From positions 1,856,457 to 1,920,456 of the forward strand of contig CM062292.1 in NCBI GenBank assembly GCA_031216915.1: DNA of 64,000 nt. Direction: 5' to 3'. The stretch's first letter is position 1; each line of letters begins with the position of its first letter. The position numbers and the translations under genes are program-made. The notes below the pieces were generated by a model that was not told the origin of the DNA, did not search any database, and saw only the letters and a list, made by a program, of their open reading frames with translations. Source of the DNA: Pictodentalium vernedei. Its lineage: Eukaryota; Mollusca; Scaphopoda; Dentaliida; Dentaliidae. Below are positions 55,395 through 64,000 of the stretch, one piece after another.

Positions 55395-58300
55395 AGCTCA
55401 CCTTGACAAAGTTAAGCTGTGCTAATCTCATCGATCTCCGTCCATCGTCCATCAGCACCATGTTTTGGAGTTCTCCAAAACCACTGGGCCAATTCAATTC
55501 AAGAGAAAGTTTGTGTGAGTGATGGTCCCGAAGGGGCATTGCATTTTTATGTGTACCCATACTATGCATGGTACACATAATACCGGTATCCGGGGTGGCC
55601 ATCCGTTGTTTGTCCATCCGTGCGTCCATCTGTCCGTCTGGCGTCCATATCCATTTCTTTGGCATTCGATAACTTGAAAAATATTGCTTGGATTGTCAAG
55701 TTACTTTATATTTGTGTTCAGGTTACTGATGTGCCAAGCTGTATAGTTTTTGGTGTAAATCTGATAATTTGATCCTGAGATTAACCCTTTATCCTTCAAA
55801 TTGAAAATTCCTCCAATCCCTTTGGCATTCGATACCTTGAAAAATAATGCTTGGATTGTCTAGTTACTTTATATCTTACCTGTTCAGGTTACTGATTTGC
55901 CGAGCTGTATAGTTTTTGGTGTAAATCTGATGATTTGATCCTGAGATATTAACCCTTTATCCTTCAAATTGAAAATTCCTCCAATCCCTTTGGCATGAGA
56001 TAACTCAAAAAATATCAATCCGATTGTCATGTTACTTCATATATGTGTTCAGGTTACTGATGTGCCGAGCTGTATAGTTTTTGGTGTAAATCTGATAATT
56101 TGATCCTGTGATATTAACTCTTTATCCTTCAAATTGAGAACTCCTCCAATCCATTTCTTCGGCATGCGATAACTCAAAAAATATTAATCCGATTATCAGG
56201 TTACTTTATATATGTATTCAGGTTACTGATGTGCTGTGCTGTATAGTTTTTTATGTAAATCTAATAATTTGATCCAGAGATATTAACCCTTTATCCATCA
56301 AATTAGGAACTTCACCGATCCATTTCTATATGTACCCATACCATGTATGGTGTACATAATATCGGCATCTGTGGTGGCCCTCCGTCGTACAGCTTTCTAC
56401 TAGTTGTGCGTATGGGTACACATCTGATGATTTCATCGGCCTATTTTTGTTCTACTCAAAATGTCCAGCCCCATAGGGAGGGAGTGGGGAAAATGCTCCA
56501 AAATATTTTTAAAATCTTCTCATGAACCACTGTGTACAATGACTTGATATTTGCTACGGAGCTTCCTTTTGAGGTGTAGAATCAAGTTTGTTCAAATGAA
56601 GTTCATGAAGCAATATTTGGCTTTGTAATTGGATGGCTAAGATTATCAGGTTACTTTATATATGTATTCAGGTTACTGATGTGCTGTGCTGTATAGTTTT
56701 TTATGTAAATCTAATAATTTGATCCAGAGATATTAACCCTTTATCCATCAAATTAGGCACTCCACCAATCCATTTCTATATGTACCCATACCATGTATGG
56801 TGTACATAATATCGGCATCTGTGGTGGCCCTCCGTCGTACAGCTTTCTACTAGTTGTGCGTATGGGTACACATCTGATGATTTCATCGGCCTATTTTTGT
56901 TTTACTCAAAATGTCCAGCCCCATAGGGAGGGAGTGGGGAAAATGCTCCCAAATATTTTTAAAATCTTCTCATGAACCACTGTGTACAATGACTTGATAT
57001 TTGCTACGGAGCTTCCTTTTGAGGTGTAGAATCAAGTTTGTTCAAATGAAGTTCATGAAGCAATATTTGGCTTTGTAATTGGATGGCTAAGATTTTTAGC
57101 CCCACCCAAAATTTCTGTTTTTCTGAACCGATGGTCCGATTTGAACCTAATTTGGTATGTGGTATTATTGGGTCATAAGTTCTTGGACTCATGCAAAAAA
57201 AAAAGAAATTCCCGCATCCCCATGGGAGCCCTAAGAGCTAAAAATAGAAATATTTTCAAATGCCCATATTTCACAAACGCCACGGAATAGAGAGCTGTTA
57301 TTTGGTATGAAGCATCCTTAGGATCAGTAGAATTGAACGGTAAAAAAAAATTTCCTTCGGTTATGTTAGGGTGTTCTGTAGAGGGCATTGATAAAATTCT
57401 GAGTCAGCATATTTGCAAAAATTTTAAAAAATCTTTTCACCTGAACCAATGATCAGAATCTTTTTATATACGGTATTCAGCATTTGGAGGGGGGGGGGGG
57501 ATGGGGGGGGGGGGGGGCAGATACAATTCTTTTTTAAATAAAGCCCATTGGTTCATATTTGGGATCAATACAGGAGCCCAAATTTTTAACTTAGGGCAAT
57601 TTGGGGAATACTCTTTAAAAATCTTTTTCTTCAGAACCACCAGTCAGAATCTTTGAATGTTTGGTATAATGTTTGGTATACATCATTGTTAAGAGGGTCA
57701 GATTCAAGATTGTTCAAACCAAGACCCTAGGTTAATATTTGGGCTTCCTATGGAAGACCAAATTTTAACTTAGTTCAATATATGGGGGATAATTTTTAAA
57801 AATCTTCTTCAGATCCAGTCAGAATGCTTTCATATTTGGTATACAACATATCTAGGGAGAGGGGGGATTCAAGTTTGTTCAAATCGGGTCCCTAGGTGTA
57901 AATTTGGGCTCGCTATGGTAGCCCAAATTTTAACTTAGTGCAATATGAGGAAATTTCTTTAAAAACCTTCTTCTTCAGATCCACCACTCGGAATGTTTTC
58001 ATATTTGGTATACAACATCTCTAGTTCCATATGGAAACCTGAAATTTAACTTAGTACAATATGAGGGAATTTCTTCAAAAATCTTCTTAGTACAATATGA
58101 GGGAATTTCTTCAAAAATCTTCTTTAGATTCACCTGTCAAAATCCTTTCATATTTGGTTTACAACATCTCTAGGGGTCAGATTCAAGTTTGTTCAAATTG
58201 GGTCCCTGGGTTAATATTTGGGCTTCCTATGGTAGTCCAGATTTTAAACTAGGGCAATATGAGGAAATTTCTTTAAAACTATTCTTCTTCAGATCCACTT

Positions 58301-58706
58301 GTCAGAATGTTTTCATATTTGGTATACAACATCTCTAGGGGGGTCACATTCAACTTTTTTCAAATCGAGAGCCTGGGTTAATATTTGTATTCCCTTGGGG
58401 AGCCGGAATGGCCATGTAGCTGAAGAATTAGAAATTTTGTATTCATTACCCTCTGGAGGTGTGCAACTAAGTTTAATCCACATAGGTTGTATCAAGAGGC
58501 TTCATAGGGGAGCTGTACATTTTGCATTATGATCAACTGAAGAAACGGCATGATGCTTGAACTATATTTGTCACTCCTGAGGGGCACAAGGATTGACATT
58601 GTATCCTATGGAGATGGATTGCTTACTGTAGACTCATTCTTGGACTTTGTTTATATTGTGTTCTGTTGAAGGTGAGCGCTTCAGGCCCCGTGTGGCCTCT
58701 TGTTTT
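55395..58706. mobile_element. Large 'AGCTCACC' element, chimeric
   Basis: Starts AGCTCACCTTGACAAAG and ends GAAGGTGAGCGCTTCAGGCC ... TGTGGCCTCTTGTTTTA. Between them it carries a 'TGTACCCATAC' repeat block (55554-57090) and then about six to seven units of the CTTCTTCAGATCCACC type, with a poly-G tract near 57487-57517. No coding region recognised. Confidence 0.68.
56191..57090. repeat. 450-bp direct tandem duplication
   Basis: GATTATCAGGTTACTTTATA at 56191 recurs at 56641. The two 450-bp units differ at only a handful of positions, for example ACTTCACCGATCC against ACTCCACCAATCC. A recent event. Confidence 0.92.
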
Positions 58707-58859
58707 AGGTACAATCACTGCAATGTTATTGTTGTAATGAATATAATGAAAACATCAACAAAACAAGTAACATTTTATCACTTTGTCAATTGAGTGCAGG
58801 TGAAGTGTGCTATGTCCCAATATTATATCGCACGTGACCTTCTAGGCTCCTGATTGGAC

Positions 58860-59036
58860 AAATGCTGCACCCCTATTTCGTGTAGTTTGCACCCACAGAA
58901 CTGACCAGGCACTACACGTTCTCTATTTTTAGCACACTACTATATCAGTCTTCTTTTCATACTGGGCGAATAAAACTAATCAAGCTGATATAGTAGTGTG
59001 CTAAAAATAGAAAATGTGTAGTGCCTGGTCAGTTCT
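58860..59036. repeat. Palindrome 1 of 3
   Basis: ACAGAACTGACCAGGCACTA CAC...TCTATTTTTAGCACACTA CTATATCAG is mirrored by CTGATATAGTAGTGTGCTAA ... TAGTGCCTGGTCAGTTCTGT. Arms are about 55 bp (58908-58963 and 58984-59037). Confidence 0.88.
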
Positions 59037-59037
59037 G

Positions 59038-59128
59038 TCAAGAAAAACACCCATCAAGAAAAACATCTGTCCAATTTGTTAATATATTACCAAATTGGAC
59101 AGATGTTTTTCTTGATGGGTGTTCGATA
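59038..59128. repeat. Palindrome 2 of 3
   Basis: AACACCCATCAAGAAAAACA TCTGTCCAATTTG is mirrored by CAAATTGGACAGATGTTTTT CTTGATGGGTGTT, with a ~14-bp AT loop. Arms about 33 bp, essentially perfect. Confidence 0.9.
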
Positions 59129-59139
59129 TAATATAAGGA

Positions 59140-59275
59140 TTAGTGCATGTCTTGTCATTGACTGCGCCCTAATAGTGCCCAGTGAGGTGGTGTAGTTCCC
59201 TCTGCTTCGCGCCGGGAACTACACCACCTCACTGGGCACTATATAGGCGTAGTCAACTCCAAGCCATGCACTATT
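59140..59275. repeat. Palindrome 3 of 3
   Basis: TAGTGCATG, then ATAGTGCCCAGTGAGGTGGT GTAGTTCCC is mirrored by GGGAACTACACCACCTCACT GGGCACTAT, then CATGCACTA. The loop is TCTGCTTCGCGCC. Confidence 0.9.
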
Positions 59276-59289
59276 CCTTAAGTAGAGAC

Positions 59290-60022
59290 GAGTACTGTCA
59301 GTAGGACATAGAACACTTCAAATAGCTCTCAGGTGACATTTCTATGGACTTTTCTAGTAAGACAATGGTGTTTTTAGATTAATTGAAGGGGCTGGAAATA
59401 AAACTGAAAAACCCAACCAAAACTGAGGTTTTAAAAAAAATAAACCGAAACCGAACCTGGAAAAAACCCTCCATGCACTAATCAAAATTTTGCTTTCTGG
59501 TCAATAACTTTTGTTGAGTGTAACATAGTTATATCAAACTTATGGGTGTTATACCCTCATGGAATGAGAACCCTGTGTCCAAAGGTCAAGGTCACTGTTA
59601 TCGATAATAGCATTTTTGCTTTTCAGGCAATAACATTACTTATGTTTAATATGGCTCAACCAAATTAGCAGAAAGTAATCACACATGGAAGAAGATTTTG
59701 AAGTTGACAGCCGCATGGTCGAATGTTATGGGACTTATATATAGAACTGTTGAAGTTGACAGCCACAATGTTGAATGTTATTATACATAGAACTGTGGAA
59801 AAATTGGTTTGTGGCCATTAACACTTAATTTATTTGTCACTCGTTGGCCCGGTTTACACGTTAGTTATCCCATCGATTTTGCTGTCTGTAGGACTGTTAC
59901 TATATATAGAACTTTTGCTTCTGGGAAATATCTTTGGTTCCATATAATACTGTTCCATCAGACTTTCACTTTTAGTGCTGTCAGGCCCATTGAAGAAGAA
60001 CCATTTGATTCTCAGATTTAAT
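59290..60022. repeat. Dispersed repeats, no gene seen
   Basis: Contains AAACCGAAACCGAACCTGGA (59440-59460) and bivalve-type text such as TCAAGGTCACTGTTATCGAT. An open frame at 59809-60021 has no recognisable domain. Confidence 0.45.
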
Positions 60023-60318
60023 CTCAAATATGAAGACCACTGACACAGAAAATAAAGCTTTCCATTTTCCAAATGATAACACTCAAATATGAAGACCACT
60101 GACACCGAAAATAAAGCTTTCCATTTTCCAAATGATAACACTCAAATATGAAGACCACTGACACCGAAAATAAAGCTTTCCATTTTCCAAATGATAACAC
60201 TCAAATATGAAGACCACTGACACAGAAAATAAAGCTTTCCATTTTCCAAATGATAACACTCAAATATGAAGACCACTGACACAGAAAATAAAGCTTTCCA
60301 TTTTCCAAATGATAACAC
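60023..60318. repeat. 59-bp tandem array, five near-identical units
   Basis: Units start at 60023, 60082, 60141, 60200 and 60259: CTCAAATATGAAGACCACTG, ACACAGAAAATAAAGCTTTC, CATTTTCCAAATGATAACA. Only one or two bases vary, so it is recent. Confidence 0.95.
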
Positions 60319-60879
60319 TTCTATTTATTAGCGCTGTCCAGTTTCCAAATGATAACATCAGTTCTATTTAACAGATCATTCTAGGTTCTGGACAATAACA
60401 GTTCTATTTATCAGAGCTTTCCAGGTTCCAAATGATAATATCAGTTGTTTTCAATAGAGCATTCTAAGTTCAAAATGATAACTTCAGTTCTATTTAACAA
60501 AGCATTCTAGGTTCTTGATAATAACAGTTCTATTTATCAGAGCTTTCCAGTTTCCAGTTTAACAGTGTTCTAGGTTTCGAATGATAAGATCAGTTCTATT
60601 TAACAGAAGATTCTAGGTTCTGGGTGATAACAGTTCTATTTATCAAAGCTTTCCAGGTTCCAAATAATAATATCCGTTCTATTCAGTAGAGCATTCGAGG
60701 TTCCAAATGATAATATCAGTTCTTTTCAATAGAGCATTCTAAGTTCAAAATGATAACATCAGTTCTATTTAACAGAGCATTCTAGGTTCTGGACAATAAC
60801 AGTTCTATTTATCAGAGCTTTCCAGGTTCCAAATAATAATATCAGTTCTATTCAGTAGAGCATTCTAGGTTCCAAATTA
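60319..60879. repeat. 43-bp minisatellite, left block
   Basis: Units of ATCAGTTCTATTTAACAGAG, CATTCTAGGTTCCAAATGAT, AAC with variants (TTTATCAGAGCTTTCCAGG). Shares CCAAATGATAACA with the 59-bp array next to it. Confidence 0.94.
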
Positions 60880-61282
60880 TAAGGCCAAAAAAAAAAAGGA
60901 ATTGATTCTCAGGCACCGCCGCGTTGAAAAAAATGGCCCGCGTTGGGCCTTTTTATTTTGATCGTCATTGCTCGAAAATAGGAAACAGGGAAATTGAAAA
61001 GGAACTATTGGTTTTAAGGCCCAAAACCAACGAATAAACAGATAAATATACACAGGCATGTGTTAAGTGTGAGAGGGGAAAGGTTTTCGCCATATTTTCA
61101 GGAGATTGGGCGCACACGGCAGGGGAATTCAAACGCAAACTTGACTCAGTCGATGTTGGGCGAGTTGTCCAACACAGGCATAACCCACCTTGTCGAATAC
61201 TAAACGTTAAATTTGCCAGGTACTGGCGTCAAGTAAACCTTTTTTGCTGTGAAAACACGAATGAGAAATAGTGAGAATCGGT

Positions 61283-61294
61283 ACAGGTAAGTAT
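61283..61294 (+). promoter_or_regulatory. Consensus splice donor
   Basis: TACAG|GTAAGTAT is a near-ideal donor (junction after 61287). A preceding CATATTTTCAG at about 61091-61101 could bound an upstream exon. Use is inferred. Confidence 0.4.
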
Positions 61295-61729
61295 ATTTTC
61301 GGGGTGGGGAATTATCACTTACTAAAGAAATACAAAAGTCCAAATTCTGCTGACGTGTCATGAACATAACGGGAAAGAATGGGCAAACACTGAATGGAAT
61401 CTGAAATTCAGATTTTTCCAGAGCAGTTGTGCATCAAGGGAGATTACTCAAAACACACGTGCGTTTCCCAATACGAATGACGTCTTCATTCAAAGTAAAC
61501 AAACAAAGTCTTTACAGGCCGACATGTCCAGCTTATTTTGTGTATTGAGTTGGGCCTATCCATTTAGTAATTTCACCCACGGGAGATCGGATAGTGATAT
61601 GAATGAAAGGGCTTCGCCGCAGTGGAAAAATAAAGTGATGTTTCCCTTTTTTAAATATCAAACTTGATCGCTTGGATGTATACGGGTTCAAACTATTTTT
61701 AATAGGCGTGGTCTTTGGGAGGGGCTCTT

Positions 61730-61800
61730 TGACAGACGGCTGATGACGTTACAAGTGCTGTGTAAGTTCCATGCCGAGTTGACACCGGAAGCTTGCTTCC
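61730..61800 (+). promoter_or_regulatory. Candidate promoter elements
   Basis: TGATGACGTTAC (CRE/ATF-like, about 61741) and ACCGGAAGC followed by GCTTCC (ETS-like, both orientations, 61784-61800) lie 45-105 bp before the ATG. A GGCGTGG/GGGAGGGGC patch is just upstream. This arrangement is common in TATA-less metazoan promoters. Confidence 0.4.
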
Positions 61801-61845
61801 ATTCTGGTTTGTTTTTGTTTCCCTTCTAAAATTTCTATCGTAAAA

Positions 61846-62023
61846 ATGTTAATTTCTATCAAAACAACTCACAATGATACCAAAATAATACGAGGGTGGT
61901 CAATAATATCTATGGAAGACGACAGTACTTTGGGGGAGTTGGTTAAAAAACTGTTCGCCGGTGAGTTTGATAATGACAACGATGATCCAATACCACAGAA
62001 CTTGAATCCGTTCTTGGAAAATG
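61846..62023 (+). CDS. Possible first coding exon inside a Harbinger-type element
   Basis: Open from ATG 61846, with a second in-frame ATG at 61912. It encodes MEDDSTLGELVKKLFAGEFD then acidic NDNDDPIPQNLNPFLEN, and reaches a donor AATG|GTGAGAG (62023/62024). The acidic, helix-capable composition and the donor suggest a true exon. I do not recognise the protein. It could be the N-terminus of a Harbinger protein or of a captured host gene. No downstream acceptor is in the element. Confidence 0.4.
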
Positions 62024-62243
62024 GTGAGAGAAACAATGAGATTTATTTGTATATCATTTTACAATATGCACTTTCCCATGCCTTTTAGATAAAAACAGAC
62101 ATCAGAAAGTGACTTTTGCCTCTCAATCCTTGCTCAGCATCTGGAAGAAATAAAAATAAAAAATAAAAATAAAATCCTCCCTCCCTCATTGATTTGAAAA
62201 AAAAATTGCCTGAGAATCAATTGATTTTTTTTTTTTGGCCTAA

Positions 62244-64000
62244 TATCAGTTCTTTTCAACAGAGCATTCTAGGTTCCAAATGATAACATCAGTTCTATTT
62301 AAAAAAGCATTCTAGGTTTTTGATAATAACAGTTCTATTTATCAGAGCTTTCCAGTTTAACAGTGTTCTAGGTTCCGAATGATAAGATCAGTTCTATTTA
62401 ACAGAAGATTCTAGGTTCTGGGTGATAACAGTTCTATTTATCAGAGCTTTCCAGTTTCCAGTTTAACAGTGTTCTAGGTTCCGAATGATAATATCAGTTC
62501 TATTTAACAGAAGATTCTAGGTTCTTGGTGGTAATAGTTCTATTTATGAAAGCTTTCCAGGTTCCATATGATAATATCAGTTCTATTCAATAGAACATTC
62601 TAAGTTCCAAACAATAACATCAGTTCTGTTTAACAGAGCGTTCTGGGTTCTGGATGATAACAGTTCCATTTATCAGAGCTTTGCAGGTTCCAAATAATAT
62701 CAGTTCTATTCAATAGAGCATTCTAGGTTCTGCATGATAACATCAGTTCCATTTAACAGAACGTTCTAGGTTCTGGATGATAACAGTTCCATTTATCAGA
62801 GCTTTGCAGGTTCCAAATAATAATATCAGTTCTATTCAATAGAGCATTCTAGTTCTTTCTGGATGATAACATCAGTTCCATTTAACAGAGCGTTCTAGGT
62901 TTGGGATGACAACAGTTCTATTTATCAGAGCTTTGCAGGTTCCAAATAATAATATCAGTTCTATTCAATAGAGCATTCAACTTCTTTCTGGATGATAACA
63001 TCAGTTCCATTTAACAGAGCGTTCTAGGTTCTGGATGACAACAGTTCTATTTATCAGAGCTTTCCAGGTTCCAAATAATAATATCAGTTCTATTCAATAG
63101 AGCATTCTAAGTTCCAAATGATAACATCAGTTCTATTTAACAGAGCGTTCTAGGTTCCAAATGATAAGATCTGTTCTATTTATCAGAGCTTTCCAGTTTC
63201 CAGTTTAACAGTGTTCTAGGTTCTGAATGATAACATCAGTTCTATTTAACAGAGCATTCCAGGTTCTTGATGACAACAGTTCTATTTATCGGGGCTTTCC
63301 AGTTTCCAAATGGAAACATCAGTTCTATTCAATAGAGCATTCTAGGTTCTGGATGATAACATCAGTTCTATTTATCAGAGCATTCTAGGTTCTGGATGAT
63401 AACAGTTCTATTTATCAAAGCTTTCTAGTTTCCAAATGATAATATCAGTTCTATTCAATAGAAAATTCTAGGTTCCAAATGATAGCATCAGTTCTGTTTA
63501 TCTGAGCTCTCCAGTTTCCAGATTCCTATTTAACAGTGTTCTAGGTTTCAAATGATAACATCAGTTCTATTTAACAAAGCATTATAGGTTCTAAATGATA
63601 ACATCAGTTCTATTTAACAGAACATTCTAGGTTCTCGATGATAACAGTTCTATTTATCAGAGCTTTCCAGGTTCAAAATGATAATATCAGTTCTACTCAA
63701 TAGAACATTCTAAGTTTCAAATGATAACATCAGTTCTATTCAACAGAGCATTCTAGGTTCCAAATGATAACATCAGTTCTATTTAACAGAACATTCTAGG
63801 TTCCAAATGATAACACCAGTTCTATTTAACAGAGCATTCTAGTTTCCAAATGATAACATCAGTTCTATTTAACAGAGCATTCTAGATTCCAAATGATAAC
63901 GTCAGTTCTATTTAACAGAGCATTCTAGATTCCAAATGATAACATCAGTTCTATTTTACAGAACATTCTAGGTTCTGGATGATAACAGTTCTATTTATCA
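62244..64000. repeat. 43-bp minisatellite, right block (runs off window)
   Basis: About 40 further units continuous with 60319-60879. Variants ending GAGCATTCTAGGTTCCAAATG and GAGCTTTCCAGGTTCCAAATA recur in mixed order, and some units are shortened to 35-40 bp. Toward 63700-63950 the units become more uniform. Confidence 0.94.

Larger units (their letters stand above)
60883..62240. mobile_element. PIF/Harbinger-type element with promoter-like interior
   Basis: Ends GGCCAAAAAAAAAAAGGAAT TGATTCTCAGGC and GCCTGAGAATCAATTGATTT TTTTTTTTGGCC, about 33 bp inverted with few mismatches. TAA lies at 60880-60882 and 62241-62243. It cleanly interrupts the 43-bp array. The 1.3 kb interior is not repetitive and is richer in CpG than its surroundings. 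It is either an internally deleted autonomous Harbinger keeping its own promoter and 5' coding end, or a carrier of a host promoter and first exon. Confidence 0.82.

Overview
The window is a stretch of animal nuclear genome, most likely from a bivalve mollusc. It is intron-rich, has very few exons, and is full of low-copy microsatellite-headed repeats of the 'TATACGCCCGTT...AACGGGCGTA' and 'TTAGCTCACCTG...GGGGCCTCTTGT' kinds that I associate with bivalve assemblies. No bacterial or viral gene organisation is present. The assignment to bivalves rests on repeat style and is inference; a marine lophotrochozoan is the safer statement.

The one recognisable host gene is a sorting nexin of the SNX5/SNX6/SNX32 (SNX-BAR) subfamily on the + strand. 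Two consecutive PX-domain exons are visible (37664-37774 and 44508-44629), joined by a 6.7 kb intron full of repeats. The exons before and after were not found, so the gene continues through or beyond the window on both sides. Almost everything else is mobile or tandemly repeated DNA.

Layout. 0-3.6 kb: a truncated Tc1/mariner-type MITE, then a hAT-like composite element (362-3634) carrying decayed gene fragments. 4.2-5.2 kb: dispersed bivalve-type repeats. 5.17-12.38 kb: a structurally complete but frameshifted DIRS-type tyrosine-recombinase retrotransposon with gag, RT, RNase H, YR, inverted terminal repeats and an internal complementary region. 12.4-19.3 kb: repeats and a cluster of MITEs. 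19.26-23.57 kb: a second hAT-like element enclosing a 1.8 kb minisatellite and three MITEs. 23.9-28.6 kb: two tRNA-derived SINEs, palindromic elements and more MITEs. 28.8-34.5 kb: a 57-bp satellite array broken by a hAT element with a perfect 8-bp target duplication. 35.4-44.6 kb: the sorting nexin exons with small hAT elements, MITEs, 23-bp and 49-bp minisatellites and two PIF/Harbinger-type elements. 45.2-52.9 kb: a CR1/L2-clade LINE split by four later insertions. 53-59 kb: a lone DIRS terminal repeat, a 31-bp array, and large 'AGCTCACC' elements built of internal tandem units. 58.8-59.3 kb: three adjacent palindromes. 60-64 kb: 59-bp and 43-bp arrays, the latter interrupted by a PIF/Harbinger-type element that carries a promoter-like region and a possible first exon.

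Three kinds of evidence carry the interpretation: target-site duplications (TA, TTAA, TWA or 8 bp), reading frames or tandem units that rejoin exactly when an insert is removed, and paralogous empty sites inside the same window. Together they give a relative order of insertion. The most notable items are the 17-copy MITE family with a hairpin core, the DIRS element, the Harbinger element with an exon, and a 59-bp tandem duplication of the splice acceptor and start of the second sorting nexin exon.
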